Assembly (NCBI GenBank): GCA_021849045.1
Contig: JAJZTK010000012.1
Coordinates: 1-46,358, forward strand
DNA length: 46,358 nt
Direction: 5' to 3'
From: Deltaproteobacteria bacterium
GTDB taxonomy: Bacteria; Desulfobacterota; Desulfuromonadia; Geobacterales; DSM-12255
Of the stretch, positions 36,874 through 45,253 are shown in pieces. The notes beneath the pieces were generated by a model, which was given only the letters and a program-made list of their open reading frames with translations, did not search any database and had not been told where the DNA came from. Both the position numbers and the translations under genes were made by a program. Position 1 is the first letter of the stretch; each line of letters starts with the position of its first letter.

Positions 36874-36959
36874 TGCTTCTGCTGTCGACGTTGCTGCTGC
36901 CGGTGACCGTCGTTCTAACGCTATACTTTTGCTGCTATAACACAATGAGAGGATATTAA
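36873..36959 (+). CDS. 28-residue single-helix membrane peptide ORF
   Basis: The start codon overlaps the exosortase stop (TGATG), which favours translational coupling. The product begins MLLLSTLLLPVTVVLTLYFC and ends CYNTMRGY. It is hydrophobic over about 20 residues and has two adjacent cysteines, like a small membrane subunit. No family is recognised. It may help the exosortase or may be just a coupling ORF; its end lies 4 bp before the next ATG. Confidence 0.4.
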   Translation: MLLLSTLLLPVTVVLTLYFCCYNTMRGY

Positions 36960-36963
36960 TGCC

Positions 36964-37335
36964 ATGAGCAATACTCCCACTTCAGTAGCATTCAAGTACG
37001 TCTTCCGGTACGACTACAACCCCGTCTATGTGAACGGTGCCCATGGCGGTGTTTCGCCCCGTGGCGACTTGGTGGTCAATTTCTATCTGGAGCGGCAGCC
37101 ACTTCCCAACGAACTCACCCACGGCATCAACCCGGACGGCGGCATCGGCAATGTGGTGGCCGTCGATCCTGAAGACCTCAACACCAGCATTGTCCGCTTC
37201 GTTTCCAACGGAGTGGTTCTCAATTACCAGAATGCGAGAGACATCCACCAGTGGCTCGGCGACAAGATCGCAGAAATGGAACGGTTGGCCCAGGCCAGGT
37301 TGGAAGCTGCAGGGCAGAGCAGCCCGGCACACTGA
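36964..37335 (+). CDS. Hypothetical protein, 123 residues
   Basis: The soluble, slightly acidic product starts MSNTPTSVAFKYVFRYDYNP. It contains an HGGVSPRGDLVVNFYLERQPLP segment and an LGDKIAEMERLAQARLEA helix near the end. No signal peptide or membrane helix is seen. I cannot name a family. The gene lies between the exosortase and the initiating transferase, is preceded by GAGAGGA and follows the tiny ORF by 4 bp, so it is probably in the same operon. Confidence 0.7.
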   Translation: MSNTPTSVAFKYVFRYDYNPVYVNGAHGGVSPRGDLVVNFYLERQPLPNELTHGINPDGGIGNVVAVDPEDLNTSIVRFVSNGVVLNYQNARDIHQWLGDKIAEMERLAQARLEAAGQSSPAH

Positions 37336-37354
37336 TGAAAAACAAGAGTAGCCA

Positions 37355-37401
37355 AACCTTCACCTCCCTGTAACACGGAATAAATACTCTGCCGGTATAC
37401 T
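37355..37401 (+). promoter_or_regulatory. Recurrent EPS-locus element, copy E
   Basis: AACC (37355), CC (37363-37364) and TGTAAC (37369-37374) match the consensus. Two possible -10 boxes follow: TACTCT (37385-37390) after 10 bp and the better TATACT (37396-37401) after 21 bp. It is placed 20 bp after the hypothetical gene and should start the WecA-type/PrsT transcript. Confidence 0.55.
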
Positions 37402-37548
37402 CCGCCTTATTAATGCATGTCAGCCACAATGTTCATCTGCCAATGTCTTCGCAGAGGCTACGTTTTCGACGCTTTCGAAACGTATGTCTCTGCAGACACC
37501 CTCTGGAACCGGATTTTATTCATGAAAGCAGATAAGGAGGCCGCTGTC

Positions 37549-37725
37549 ATGACCTCGGCACCGCAGATCAGTTCGGAAAGCTGGCTCAATCACCTTGTCT
37601 ATGGTGCCAGCCAGGCCAAGGTGGCGACGGTCAGCACCTTTCAATCACTGACTGGAATTTCGAGTAATCGGGAGACGTTCCCGACTTTGCTTGACACATT
37701 TCTCCACGGGAAGGTCTCCCGATGA
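37549..37725 (+). CDS. Small protein of 58 residues coupled to the initiating transferase
   Basis: AAGGAGG (37534-37540) stands 8 bp before this ATG. The stop overlaps the start of the following transferase gene as ATGA, so translational coupling is likely. The product (MTSAPQISSESWLNHLVYGASQ... in part) is hydrophilic, without signal or membrane helix, and no family is recognised. An upstream start at 37417 would give 102 residues but lacks a ribosome-binding site. A leader of about 150 bases would precede the chosen start. Confidence 0.55.
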   Translation: MTSAPQISSESWLNHLVYGASQAKVATVSTFQSLTGISSNRETFPTLLDTFLHGKVSR

Positions 37726-39350
37726 TCTTTCTGTCGACCCTGCTCCTCGCCGTCCTGATTACCATCGCCACGACCCCGCTCCTTTCGGCGCTGGCGATTC
37801 GGTTCAATGTGGTCGATCTCCCCGGCGAGCGCAAGGTGCATACCCTGCCCATTCCCCGCATCGGCGGTATTGCCATGGCCTGCGGTGCGTTCGTGCCCCT
37901 TCTGTTCTGGAACTATGCTGATCGCTTCGTCATATCCTACCTGTGCGGTGCGGCGGTGCTGGTTTTTTTCGGCCTGCTGGACGACCTGCGGGACCTGTCT
38001 CCCAAGATCAAGTTTCTCGGACAGATCGTGGCTGCACTGATCGTTATCCTGGCCGGGGGGGTAGAGATCCGTTCTCTCGGCACCCTGCTGCCCGACGCCT
38101 GGCAACTTCCCTCTCTCATCTCCATACCCTTGACGCTCGTGGCCATTGTCGGCGCCACCAATGCCATCAATCTGGCCGACGGCCTGGATGGTCTCGCCGG
38201 TGGTATCAGTCTGCTTGTCTTTACCGGCATCGGCTATCTTTCCTATGTGGAAGGGAACCAGATGGTCGGTCTCATCTCCCTGGCCCTGGCCGGAGTCATC
38301 TTCGGATTCCTCCGTTTCAATACCCATCCTGCCTCCATATTCATGGGGGATGCAGGAAGCCAGTTCCTGGGGTACTCGGCTGCTACTCTGGCCATTGCCC
38401 TGACCCAGCAACAGACCACGCTGAGTCCGGTACTCCCGCTGCTGCTCCTGGGCGTGCCTGTTCTGGACACCCTGACCGTGATGGTTACCCGCATAGCACA
38501 AGGGCGGTCTCCGTTCTCGGCCGATAAGAATCATTTTCACCACCACCTGCTACGACTCGGCCTCCATCAGTCGGAGTCCGTGGTGGTCATCTACGTCCTG
38601 CAGACCCTGCTGGTCGTCACTGCGGTCCTCTGCCGCTATCATTACGACTGGCTGCTCCTTATCGGCTACCTCTGCTTTTCCGCCGTCGTGCTAATGGTGT
38701 TTCATCGTGCCCGCCAGGCCGATTGGCGGCCACGGCGCATCGATTTCTTCGATATCAGGATTGCCGGCCGGCTGAGGATGCTGAAGCGGGAAGGGCACCT
38801 CATCAAGGCCTCGTTCCCGATCTTCGAGTTCGGTATCCCTCTGCTCCTGCTTTTTACCTGCTGGACCGCCATCAAGATTCCGCTGTATGTCTCGCTGGTC
38901 GCATGGGGCATGGCCCTTCTGATCGTGCTGTCCTGGCTGTTCTGGAAAATGCGGCTTGAGGCGGCGCTCCGCATCTCCCTGTACCTGCTGATCCCTTTTG
39001 CCATCTACCTGAGCGATCTTCAACACGTCAAGTGGCTGGAAGGTGCGGGGCGTGCATTCTACAACATGTCTTTCGGCATCTTTGCCGTGCTCATCATCCT
39101 CATTTCCAAGTTCTCCCGGCGGAAAAACGGATTCAGAAGTTCCCCCATGGATTTCCTCATCCTGATTCTCGCCGTGGCTGTTCCCAATATGCCGGATCAG
39201 ATGATTCAGGAATACCGGATTGGCCTGATCGCGGCAAAGATCATCATGCTTTATTTCAGCTATGAAGTCCTGCTGGCTGAGTTGCGCGGCAGATTCAGCC
39301 TGATTGCGGCAACAACGGTGGCTTCGCTCGTGGTTCTGGCGTGCCGCTGA
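37722..39350 (+). CDS. WecA/MraY-type undecaprenyl-phosphate sugar-1-phosphate transferase with C-terminal extension
   Basis: The 542-residue membrane protein has the family motifs in order: LLDDLRDL (Asp87-Asp88), NAINLADGLDG (147-157), FMGDAGS (207-213) and HFHHHL (271-276). It transfers a HexNAc-1-phosphate from a UDP-sugar to undecaprenyl phosphate, the first step of repeat-unit assembly. Typical WecA proteins have about 350-370 residues; here about 170-200 extra residues with several membrane helices follow (IPLLLLFTCWTAIKIPLYVSL in part). It is the only initiating transferase in the window. Confidence 0.92.
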   Translation: MIFLSTLLLAVLITIATTPLLSALAIRFNVVDLPGERKVHTLPIPRIGGIAMACGAFVPLLFWNYADRFVISYLCGAAVLVFFGLLDDLRDLSPKIKFLGQIVAALIVILAGGVEIRSLGTLLPDAWQLPSLISIPLTLVAIVGATNAINLADGLDGLAGGISLLVFTGIGYLSYVEGNQMVGLISLALAGVIFGFLRFNTHPASIFMGDAGSQFLGYSAATLAIALTQQQTTLSPVLPLLLLGVPVLDTLTVMVTRIAQGRSPFSADKNHFHHHLLRLGLHQSESVVVIYVLQTLLVVTAVLCRYHYDWLLLIGYLCFSAVVLMVFHRARQADWRPRRIDFFDIRIAGRLRMLKREGHLIKASFPIFEFGIPLLLLFTCWTAIKIPLYVSLVAWGMALLIVLSWLFWKMRLEAALRISLYLLIPFAIYLSDLQHVKWLEGAGRAFYNMSFGIFAVLIILISKFSRRKNGFRSSPMDFLILILAVAVPNMPDQMIQEYRIGLIAAKIIMLYFSYEVLLAELRGRFSLIAATTVASLVVLACR

Positions 39351-39382
39351 CAATAGCAATAGAAACGATAAGGAGAGATTGC

Positions 39383-41368
39383 ATGCGGAAACGAATTGCC
39401 CGGTTGGGCCTTGTGCTGTTGGTAAGCGTGTCGCTGGTGGCATGTAGCGGGCCGGAAGCGAAGAAGGCCAAGTTCCTCGCCAAGGGGAAGAGTCTGTATG
39501 AAAAGGGGGAGTACACCAAGGCCAGACTTGAGTTCAAGAATGCCGTGCAGATCGACCCCAAATATGCTGACGCCTATCGGATGCTCGGCTACGTCGCGCT
39601 CAAGGAAGGAGATCTCAAGGGGGCGTACGCCAGTTTCAGCAAGGCGGCGGAACTGAACCCGGCCGATCTCGATGCCCATTATCAGGTCGGGAAGATCTTT
39701 CTCGGCGCGGGAGATCCTGACAAGGCGCTTGAAAAGGCGGAGTTGATCCTGAAGAAGGACCAGGGTCACGTTGATGGGCAGTTGCTGAAAGGGGCGGTCT
39801 ATGTGGCACGAAAGGAACATACCAAGGCTATCCCCTTTCTGGAGGGGCTGATCGCCAAAGGTATACAGAAGCCCGATGCCTTTCAGTTGCTGGCTTCCAG
39901 CTATCTGTTGAATAAAGACCTGAAGAGCGCCGAAGCAACCCTTGCAAAGGGAGTGGCTGCCAACCCGAAATCGGCCGGTTGCCTCCTCTTGCTGGCGGAA
40001 TTAAAGGCGAACACCGGCAAGGTTGACGAGGCGGTTACCCTGGTAAAACAGCTTATCGCCCTGGAACCGGCCGAGGCGCGGCACACCATCACCCTGGCGA
40101 ACCTCTACTGGGGGTCGAAACAGGAGGCGAAAGCCGTTGAAACGGTCAAGGCCTATGTTGCCGCCGCACCGCAGGACGAGGAGCGGCGTCTGCAGGTTGC
40201 CGGTTTCTACCTCGCCAGGAACAAGCCGGAGGACGTGGAGCAGGTGCTCAAAGAAGGGGCCGGCCAGATTCCGAAGGGTTTCCAGGTCCGTTTCGCCTTG
40301 AGCGAGCTGTATGCCAACCAGAACAAGCCCGACCAGGCGATTGAGGTGCTGAAGCAGGTCCTTGCCCGGGAAAAGGATTTTACCAAGCCGGACCTCATCA
40401 CGACCAGGAGCACCCTGGCGAAGATCTATCTCGTACGGCGCGATCTGACCACTGCCACGAAGTACGTGGATGAGGTGATCAAAGAAAGTCCCAAGAATGT
40501 AGAGGCACACTTCACCAAGGGCGAGATTCACATGCTCAAAGGGGAAGGGGCCAATGCGGTCACCGAATTCAGGAGCGTTGTCACCGAAAACGAAAAATTC
40601 ACCCAGGCCCATGTCCGGCTGGCCGAGGCCCACCTGCTCAACAAGGAGCCGGCACTGGCCCTGGACGGACTGAAGACGGCCCTCAAGGCGACGCCGGATG
40701 CACGCGACCTGCAGCGGGCCATAGCCAGGGCATATCTGTCGCAGAAGGACCCGAAATCGGCAGAGGAGACGTTGACCAGGATACTTGCAAGGAATCCGGC
40801 GGACCTGGAAGTCCTGTCCGACCTGGGTGATTTTTACCTGCGGACCGGTGACCTGAAAAAAGCCGAGACCCGTTTTGGCGAACTGAAGCGAAAGGCGCCC
40901 CAGCTGCCGATCGGTTACGTTAAATTCAGCGAGCTGTACATCGTGCAGGGAAAGATGGACAGAGCCCAAGCGGAACTGGAACAGGCCTACAGGCGTAATC
41001 CCGAGTCCTGGCGCGTGGCCAACGACCTGGCATACCTGTTGTGCGAAACGTCGCGGTCGGCCAAGGAACTGGACCGGGCAGAGTCGCTTGCAAAGAAGGC
41101 CCAGCTGCTGAAACCCGAGGGTTTGACCGTCTCCGACACACTTGGATGGATCTACTACAAGAAAGGGGACTTCAAGCAGGCAATGGAACTGATCGGCAAG
41201 GTGCAGGCGAGCGCACCGAAGAATCCGGTCATCAACTTCCATCTCGGCATGGTGCGGTACAAGGCCGGTGATCGCGCCAAGGCAAAGGAAAGTCTGACCC
41301 TGGCTCTGGCCGGGAAAGAACCATTCCCCGGCAGGGATGAAGCCGAACGTACCCTGAAGAGTTTGTAA
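39383..41368 (+). CDS. prsT: PrsT-like TPR lipoprotein of PEP-CTERM/EPS systems
   Basis: The 661-residue protein has a lipoprotein signal (LGLVLLVSVSLVACSG, lipobox Cys about residue 21) followed by tandem TPR repeats along its full length (for example SLYEKGEYTKARLEFKNAVQ, and later LGWIYYKKGDFKQAMELIGK). This matches the PEP_TPR_lipo (PrsT) type, usually close to 900 residues, so this copy is shorter. It is likely a periplasmic scaffold at the outer membrane for polysaccharide export. AAGGAGAG precedes the ATG. It follows the transferase gene by 32 bp. Confidence 0.87.
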   Translation: MRKRIARLGLVLLVSVSLVACSGPEAKKAKFLAKGKSLYEKGEYTKARLEFKNAVQIDPKYADAYRMLGYVALKEGDLKGAYASFSKAAELNPADLDAHYQVGKIFLGAGDPDKALEKAELILKKDQGHVDGQLLKGAVYVARKEHTKAIPFLEGLIAKGIQKPDAFQLLASSYLLNKDLKSAEATLAKGVAANPKSAGCLLLLAELKANTGKVDEAVTLVKQLIALEPAEARHTITLANLYWGSKQEAKAVETVKAYVAAAPQDEERRLQVAGFYLARNKPEDVEQVLKEGAGQIPKGFQVRFALSELYANQNKPDQAIEVLKQVLAREKDFTKPDLITTRSTLAKIYLVRRDLTTATKYVDEVIKESPKNVEAHFTKGEIHMLKGEGANAVTEFRSVVTENEKFTQAHVRLAEAHLLNKEPALALDGLKTALKATPDARDLQRAIARAYLSQKDPKSAEETLTRILARNPADLEVLSDLGDFYLRTGDLKKAETRFGELKRKAPQLPIGYVKFSELYIVQGKMDRAQAELEQAYRRNPESWRVANDLAYLLCETSRSAKELDRAESLAKKAQLLKPEGLTVSDTLGWIYYKKGDFKQAMELIGKVQASAPKNPVINFHLGMVRYKAGDRAKAKESLTLALAGKEPFPGRDEAERTLKSL

Positions 41369-41463
41369 CACGTGTGAAGGTTACGACACGCCTTTTTGCT
41401 TCTGTGCCAGTCAGGAAACGGCCGACTAACGACGCTATTTCCCCGGTAATGAAATATTAAGCC

Positions 41464-41499
41464 AACTGCCACCGGAATGTAACATTTCGCTGGTATGAT
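41464..41499 (+). promoter_or_regulatory. Recurrent EPS-locus element, copy F
   Basis: AACT (41464), CC (41472-41473) and TGTAAC (41478-41483) fit the consensus exactly, and TATGAT (41494-41499) follows after 10 bp. The predicted transcript starts near 41505, 50 bases before the export gene ATG. It is the cleanest copy. Confidence 0.6.
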
Positions 41500-41553
41500 G
41501 CATAGTTGTCCGGCCCGTAACAGGGCCTTAACCTAAATCAGCAGGTGAAAGTT

Positions 41554-42372
41554 ATGTTCAGCAAAGGTTTTCAGACCGTTCTTATCCTGGCACTGGCACT
41601 GCTTACGGCAGCCGGGTCCTACCGCGATGTAGCGTTGGCCAATGACAAGCCGGCTGTAGAGGCGGAAGAAAACGGGCAAGCTGCCGAGCAGAACGTCGAT
41701 CAGGCCGCTGCCGATAACGTTTCGCCGGAGGCTGAGGCAGCCGCTCCCGCAGCAAAAGAGGAGATCGAAACTGCTCCCGCAGCGCGGAAGGGAGCGTTGT
41801 TCTGGGACAAGGTCCTGTCCGTCGTGGGCCTTCACGAAGAAAAACCGTTCAAACCAGACCAGGTGGGAGGCGCACCATCAGGACCCGACCAGGACTACGT
41901 CATCGGTCCTGGTGACCAGCTCGGCATTACGGTCTGGCGGGACGATACGCTGACCAAGACCGTTCTGGTCCTGCCCGACGGCAAGATTCAGTTTCCGCTG
42001 ATCGGGGAGATGGTTGCTGCGGGCAAGACCGTTGCCAAGCTGAAGAAGGAACTGGAAGAAAAACTGACCGGTTACGTGGTGGATGCCGGTTTGACGGTGG
42101 AGGTCCGGCAGTCGAACAGCCTGTTCGTGTACCTGATCGGGAAGATCAATGCCCCCGGGCGGCAGATGCTCCTGGCGAACACCAACGTGCTGCAGGCACT
42201 GGCCATGGCCGGCGGGCTCAATCCATTCGCGGACAAGGACGATATCCGGATCTTTCGTCAGGAAGATGGCAAAACCTTGATCTTTCCGTTCAGATATACC
42301 CTGGTCTCGGCGGGAAACAATCTCGAGGAGAATATCTGGCTCAAGCGGGGCGACGTGATCGTTGTTCCGTAA
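41554..42372 (+). CDS. Wza/EpsE-type polysaccharide export protein
   Basis: The 272-residue protein has a signal peptide (GFQTVLILALALLTAAGSYRD in part), then a variable Ala/Glu-rich linker (about 30-85). A Poly_export domain follows (DYVIGPGDQLGITVWRDD), then a SLBB-like segment (VYLIGKINAPGRQMLL, LQALAMAGGLNPFADKDD). No lipobox cysteine is seen, unlike classical Wza. It should form the periplasmic/outer-membrane export conduit for EPS. AGGTGA at 41543-41548 favours ATG 41554 over the in-frame GTG at 41545. Confidence 0.9.
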   Translation: MFSKGFQTVLILALALLTAAGSYRDVALANDKPAVEAEENGQAAEQNVDQAAADNVSPEAEAAAPAAKEEIETAPAARKGALFWDKVLSVVGLHEEKPFKPDQVGGAPSGPDQDYVIGPGDQLGITVWRDDTLTKTVLVLPDGKIQFPLIGEMVAAGKTVAKLKKELEEKLTGYVVDAGLTVEVRQSNSLFVYLIGKINAPGRQMLLANTNVLQALAMAGGLNPFADKDDIRIFRQEDGKTLIFPFRYTLVSAGNNLEENIWLKRGDVIVVP

Positions 42373-42382
42373 CGGAAAGCCA

Positions 42383-43633
42383 ATGATATTCTTCAGAAAA
42401 GGAAGCAGGACAAGGGATGGTGCCGTCCCGGGTGGTGGAGCGGTACGGCTGTTGTTGATTGCCGGCATCGTGCACCTGGCAGCGGGTATGTCCGTTGCCA
42501 GGGCCGACGAGATCAAGGTGACGCCTGCGGTTGCTGTCAGCGAAGAGTTCAACGACAATATCCTCTTCTCGACCATCACCCAAAAGAGCGATGTTGTCAC
42601 AACGCTTTCACCGTCACTGGAGCTGGCCGATAACTCGGCACGGCACAACCTGAGCATTCTTGGCGGCATCAACTGGCTGACGTATGCGAAGACGGCCAAT
42701 CTCGACTCCCTTGATTACCAGTACCGCGGCCAGGCAGGATACCGGCTTTCATCGCTGACAGAACTCAGCGCCTCGGGGGCCTATGTCAGGAATTCGCGGC
42801 CTGATTCGATCAACCAAGTGACCATGCTTTCGTCCAGTTCCGGGAGCGATCGTTACAATTACGCGTTCAGCGCCAGCCGGAAATTGGACGAGCTGACTAG
42901 CGGGACACTTTCCTACTCCTATTCCAGTGCAACATACGATAACCCGACACTTTTGGGGAACAAGGTGCACACCGCCGGCATGGCGGTCAACAGGAACTTC
43001 GGAAATCTGCTTACCGGTGCGGCCAGTGCCGGTTACAGCCGAAATATCTATCGCGATTCGCAGAGCGATGACTATTCGCTCGGCATCGGCTCCAGCTGGC
43101 AGCAGAGCGAGCATTTCTCCTGGAATGCCTCGGTCGGGGGGAGATTCACCCATTCGTCTTTTCTGGTGCAGCAACAGGCGACGGCTACGACAGCCCAGGC
43201 GACCAACGACAACTGGGGGATTACGGGCCTCCTCTCCCTTGCCTATACGGGCGAAAAAAACCGCGCAACGCTCTCCTTCGTCCGGGACTTTACGGCTGCC
43301 TCCGGCCAGATCGGGGCCACGGAGCGAACCCAGGTGGGACTCACGTTGGGGAGACAGTTTCTGGAGAAGTTTGCGGGCCAGGCTGCCATTACTTACACCA
43401 TCAACAGTTCGCCGGGCGGCCAGTTTTCGGCCCAGGGGGCTGAGGACAAGGCAATTCGTTGCAGCGCCGATCTGGATTACGAGATTTCCCGGCATTTAAG
43501 TGTGGGACTGCGCTACTCCTTCTATCGCATCGACTACAGTCCGAGCAACCAGAGCGCGGTGCAGAACATGGTGCTTATGCAGGCCAATTGGAAATACCCG
43601 GTTGACAGGTTCGTATTCATAGAAAACAAGTGA
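42383..43633 (+). CDS. PEP-CTERM-associated outer-membrane beta-barrel protein
   Basis: The 416-residue protein has a signal sequence (RLLLIAGIVHLAAGMSVARA) and then repeated amphipathic beta strands starting AVSEEFNDNILFSTI. This opening and the Ser/Tyr-rich strands (LSYSYSSATYDNP, LGIGSSWQQSEHFSW) match a beta-barrel family found beside PEP-CTERM chain-length and kinase genes. It could serve as the outer-membrane pore for EPS. It follows the exporter by 10 bp. Confidence 0.82.
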   Translation: MIFFRKGSRTRDGAVPGGGAVRLLLIAGIVHLAAGMSVARADEIKVTPAVAVSEEFNDNILFSTITQKSDVVTTLSPSLELADNSARHNLSILGGINWLTYAKTANLDSLDYQYRGQAGYRLSSLTELSASGAYVRNSRPDSINQVTMLSSSSGSDRYNYAFSASRKLDELTSGTLSYSYSSATYDNPTLLGNKVHTAGMAVNRNFGNLLTGAASAGYSRNIYRDSQSDDYSLGIGSSWQQSEHFSWNASVGGRFTHSSFLVQQQATATTAQATNDNWGITGLLSLAYTGEKNRATLSFVRDFTAASGQIGATERTQVGLTLGRQFLEKFAGQAAITYTINSSPGGQFSAQGAEDKAIRCSADLDYEISRHLSVGLRYSFYRIDYSPSNQSAVQNMVLMQANWKYPVDRFVFIENK

Positions 43634-43642
43634 GGCCGATTC

Positions 43643-45205
43643 ATGGAGCAGGAAATCAAGAATTTTCAGGACATCGTCACCATCGTCAAGCGACGGAAGT
43701 TGAGTCTCGCGGTCCCTCTGCTGGCCGTCTTTCTGCTGGCCGTTTTGATCGTGGTTCTCTTGCCGCCGAAGTACCGCTCATCCTCCACAATCCTGATCGA
43801 GGAGCAGGAGGTGCCGCGTGAGTATGTTTCGGCCAACATCACCACCTTTGCGGACCAGCGGCTGCAGTCCATCAATCAGCAGATCATGGGGTCGACCAGG
43901 CTGCTGGAGATCATCAACCGTTTCAACCTCTATGCCGACCTGAAGGCGACCAAGACAACGGAAGAGATTATTGCCAAGTTGCGCAAGGACATCAAGTTCA
44001 ACACCATCAGCGCCGATGTCATCGATCCGCGCACCGGTCGGCCCGCCCAGGCCACCATCGCCTTCACCGTTTCCTACGAAGGGAAAAATCCAACTGTGGT
44101 CCAGCAGGTGGCAAACGAGTTGGCCTCGCTCTATCTGGGCGAGAATATCAAGGTCCGGGAAAAGCAATCCCTTGGCACCACGCGCTTCATGGAAGAGGAG
44201 ATGAAGAGCGTTCAGGCGGAACTGGCCAAGGTTGACGCCAGGATTGCCGAATACAAGCAACGGAACCTGAATGCCCTCCCGGAGCTCTCGCAACTGAACC
44301 TGCAGATGTTTGACAACGTCGACCGGGACCTCAGGCAACAGAATGAACAGCTTCGCTCACTGCGTGAGAAGGAGAGCTACCTGCAGTCGCAGATCAGTGT
44401 CATTCCCACCGATGCCGCCAATCAGGACAAGACCAGGCTGAACGAACTGCGGATACGGCTGGTGGACTTGAAGAGCCGCTTTTCCGATAAGCATCCCGAT
44501 GTTATCAAGACCAGGGCAGAGTTGGCCGAACTCTCCAAGCAGTTGCGCTCTGCCGGTCGGGATGTCCCGGAAGCCAAGCCGGATAATCCTTCGTATATCA
44601 ATCTCGATTCCCAACTGGCCGGTACCCGTTCGGATATTGAGTCGGTTCGGCGCCAGATTGCCGATCTGACCCAGAAACGGGACAGCTACCGACGACGGAT
44701 CGAGTCGAGTCCGCGGGTCGAGGAAGGGTACAAGACCCTGGTGATCGAGCGCAACAATCTGCAGGCAAAGTATGAAGATCTGACCAAGAAGTTCATGGAA
44801 TCACGGGTTGCCCATGGCCTGGAAAAGGAACAGATGGGCGAGCGCTTCACCCTGATCGATGCTGCCCGGCTGCCGGAAAAACCGATCAGCCCGAATGTCC
44901 CGGCAATCCTCCTGATCGGCCTGGTACTCGGTATTGGCTCGGGTATCGGGGTGGCCGCACTGAAGGAAAACGGCGATCATGCCGTCTATTCGATCGACTC
45001 TTTGGCCAAGGCTACCAGGTTGCCGGTACTCGGCGCCATTCCCGAGATCGTTACCCCCGACGACCTTGCCAAATGCAAGGCGCGACGACGCCTTGCATTA
45101 GTAGGAGCCACCGTCTCCAGCGTGCTTATGATCGGGCTCTTTCACTTTCTGGTCATGGACTTGAACGTTTTCTTGGCCAGGGTGTTGCGCCGTCTGGCCA
45201 TCTGA
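43643..45205 (+). CDS. Wzz-type chain-length determinant protein
   Basis: The 520-residue protein has a first membrane helix at about 19-40 and a PPKYRSSSTI Wzz-domain start. Long coiled-coil helices follow (about 170-400; for example KSVQAELAKVDARIAEYKQR), then a second membrane helix near 425-445 (PAILLIGLVLGIGSGIGVAAL in part) and a third near 490-510. This is the PEP-CTERM/GumC-type polysaccharide co-polymerase and sets EPS chain length. GAGG precedes the ATG. The kinase-like gene follows after 48 bp. Confidence 0.92.
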   Translation: MEQEIKNFQDIVTIVKRRKLSLAVPLLAVFLLAVLIVVLLPPKYRSSSTILIEEQEVPREYVSANITTFADQRLQSINQQIMGSTRLLEIINRFNLYADLKATKTTEEIIAKLRKDIKFNTISADVIDPRTGRPAQATIAFTVSYEGKNPTVVQQVANELASLYLGENIKVREKQSLGTTRFMEEEMKSVQAELAKVDARIAEYKQRNLNALPELSQLNLQMFDNVDRDLRQQNEQLRSLREKESYLQSQISVIPTDAANQDKTRLNELRIRLVDLKSRFSDKHPDVIKTRAELAELSKQLRSAGRDVPEAKPDNPSYINLDSQLAGTRSDIESVRRQIADLTQKRDSYRRRIESSPRVEEGYKTLVIERNNLQAKYEDLTKKFMESRVAHGLEKEQMGERFTLIDAARLPEKPISPNVPAILLIGLVLGIGSGIGVAALKENGDHAVYSIDSLAKATRLPVLGAIPEIVTPDDLAKCKARRRLALVGATVSSVLMIGLFHFLVMDLNVFLARVLRRLAI

Positions 45206-45253
45206 CGCTATCAAAAACTTGACCTGCCAGTCTTACGCGGAGGATTTTTGCAT

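Noticed and set aside
40001-41371. Minus-strand open frame of 456 codons
   Set aside because: It is antisense to the PrsT-like TPR lipoprotein, which has a lipoprotein signal and repeats. The antisense product has no recognisable domain.
41370-41398. Possible terminator after the PrsT-like gene
   Set aside because: Only a 5-bp stem (CGTGT/ACACG) with a large loop precedes the T-run; too weak to call.
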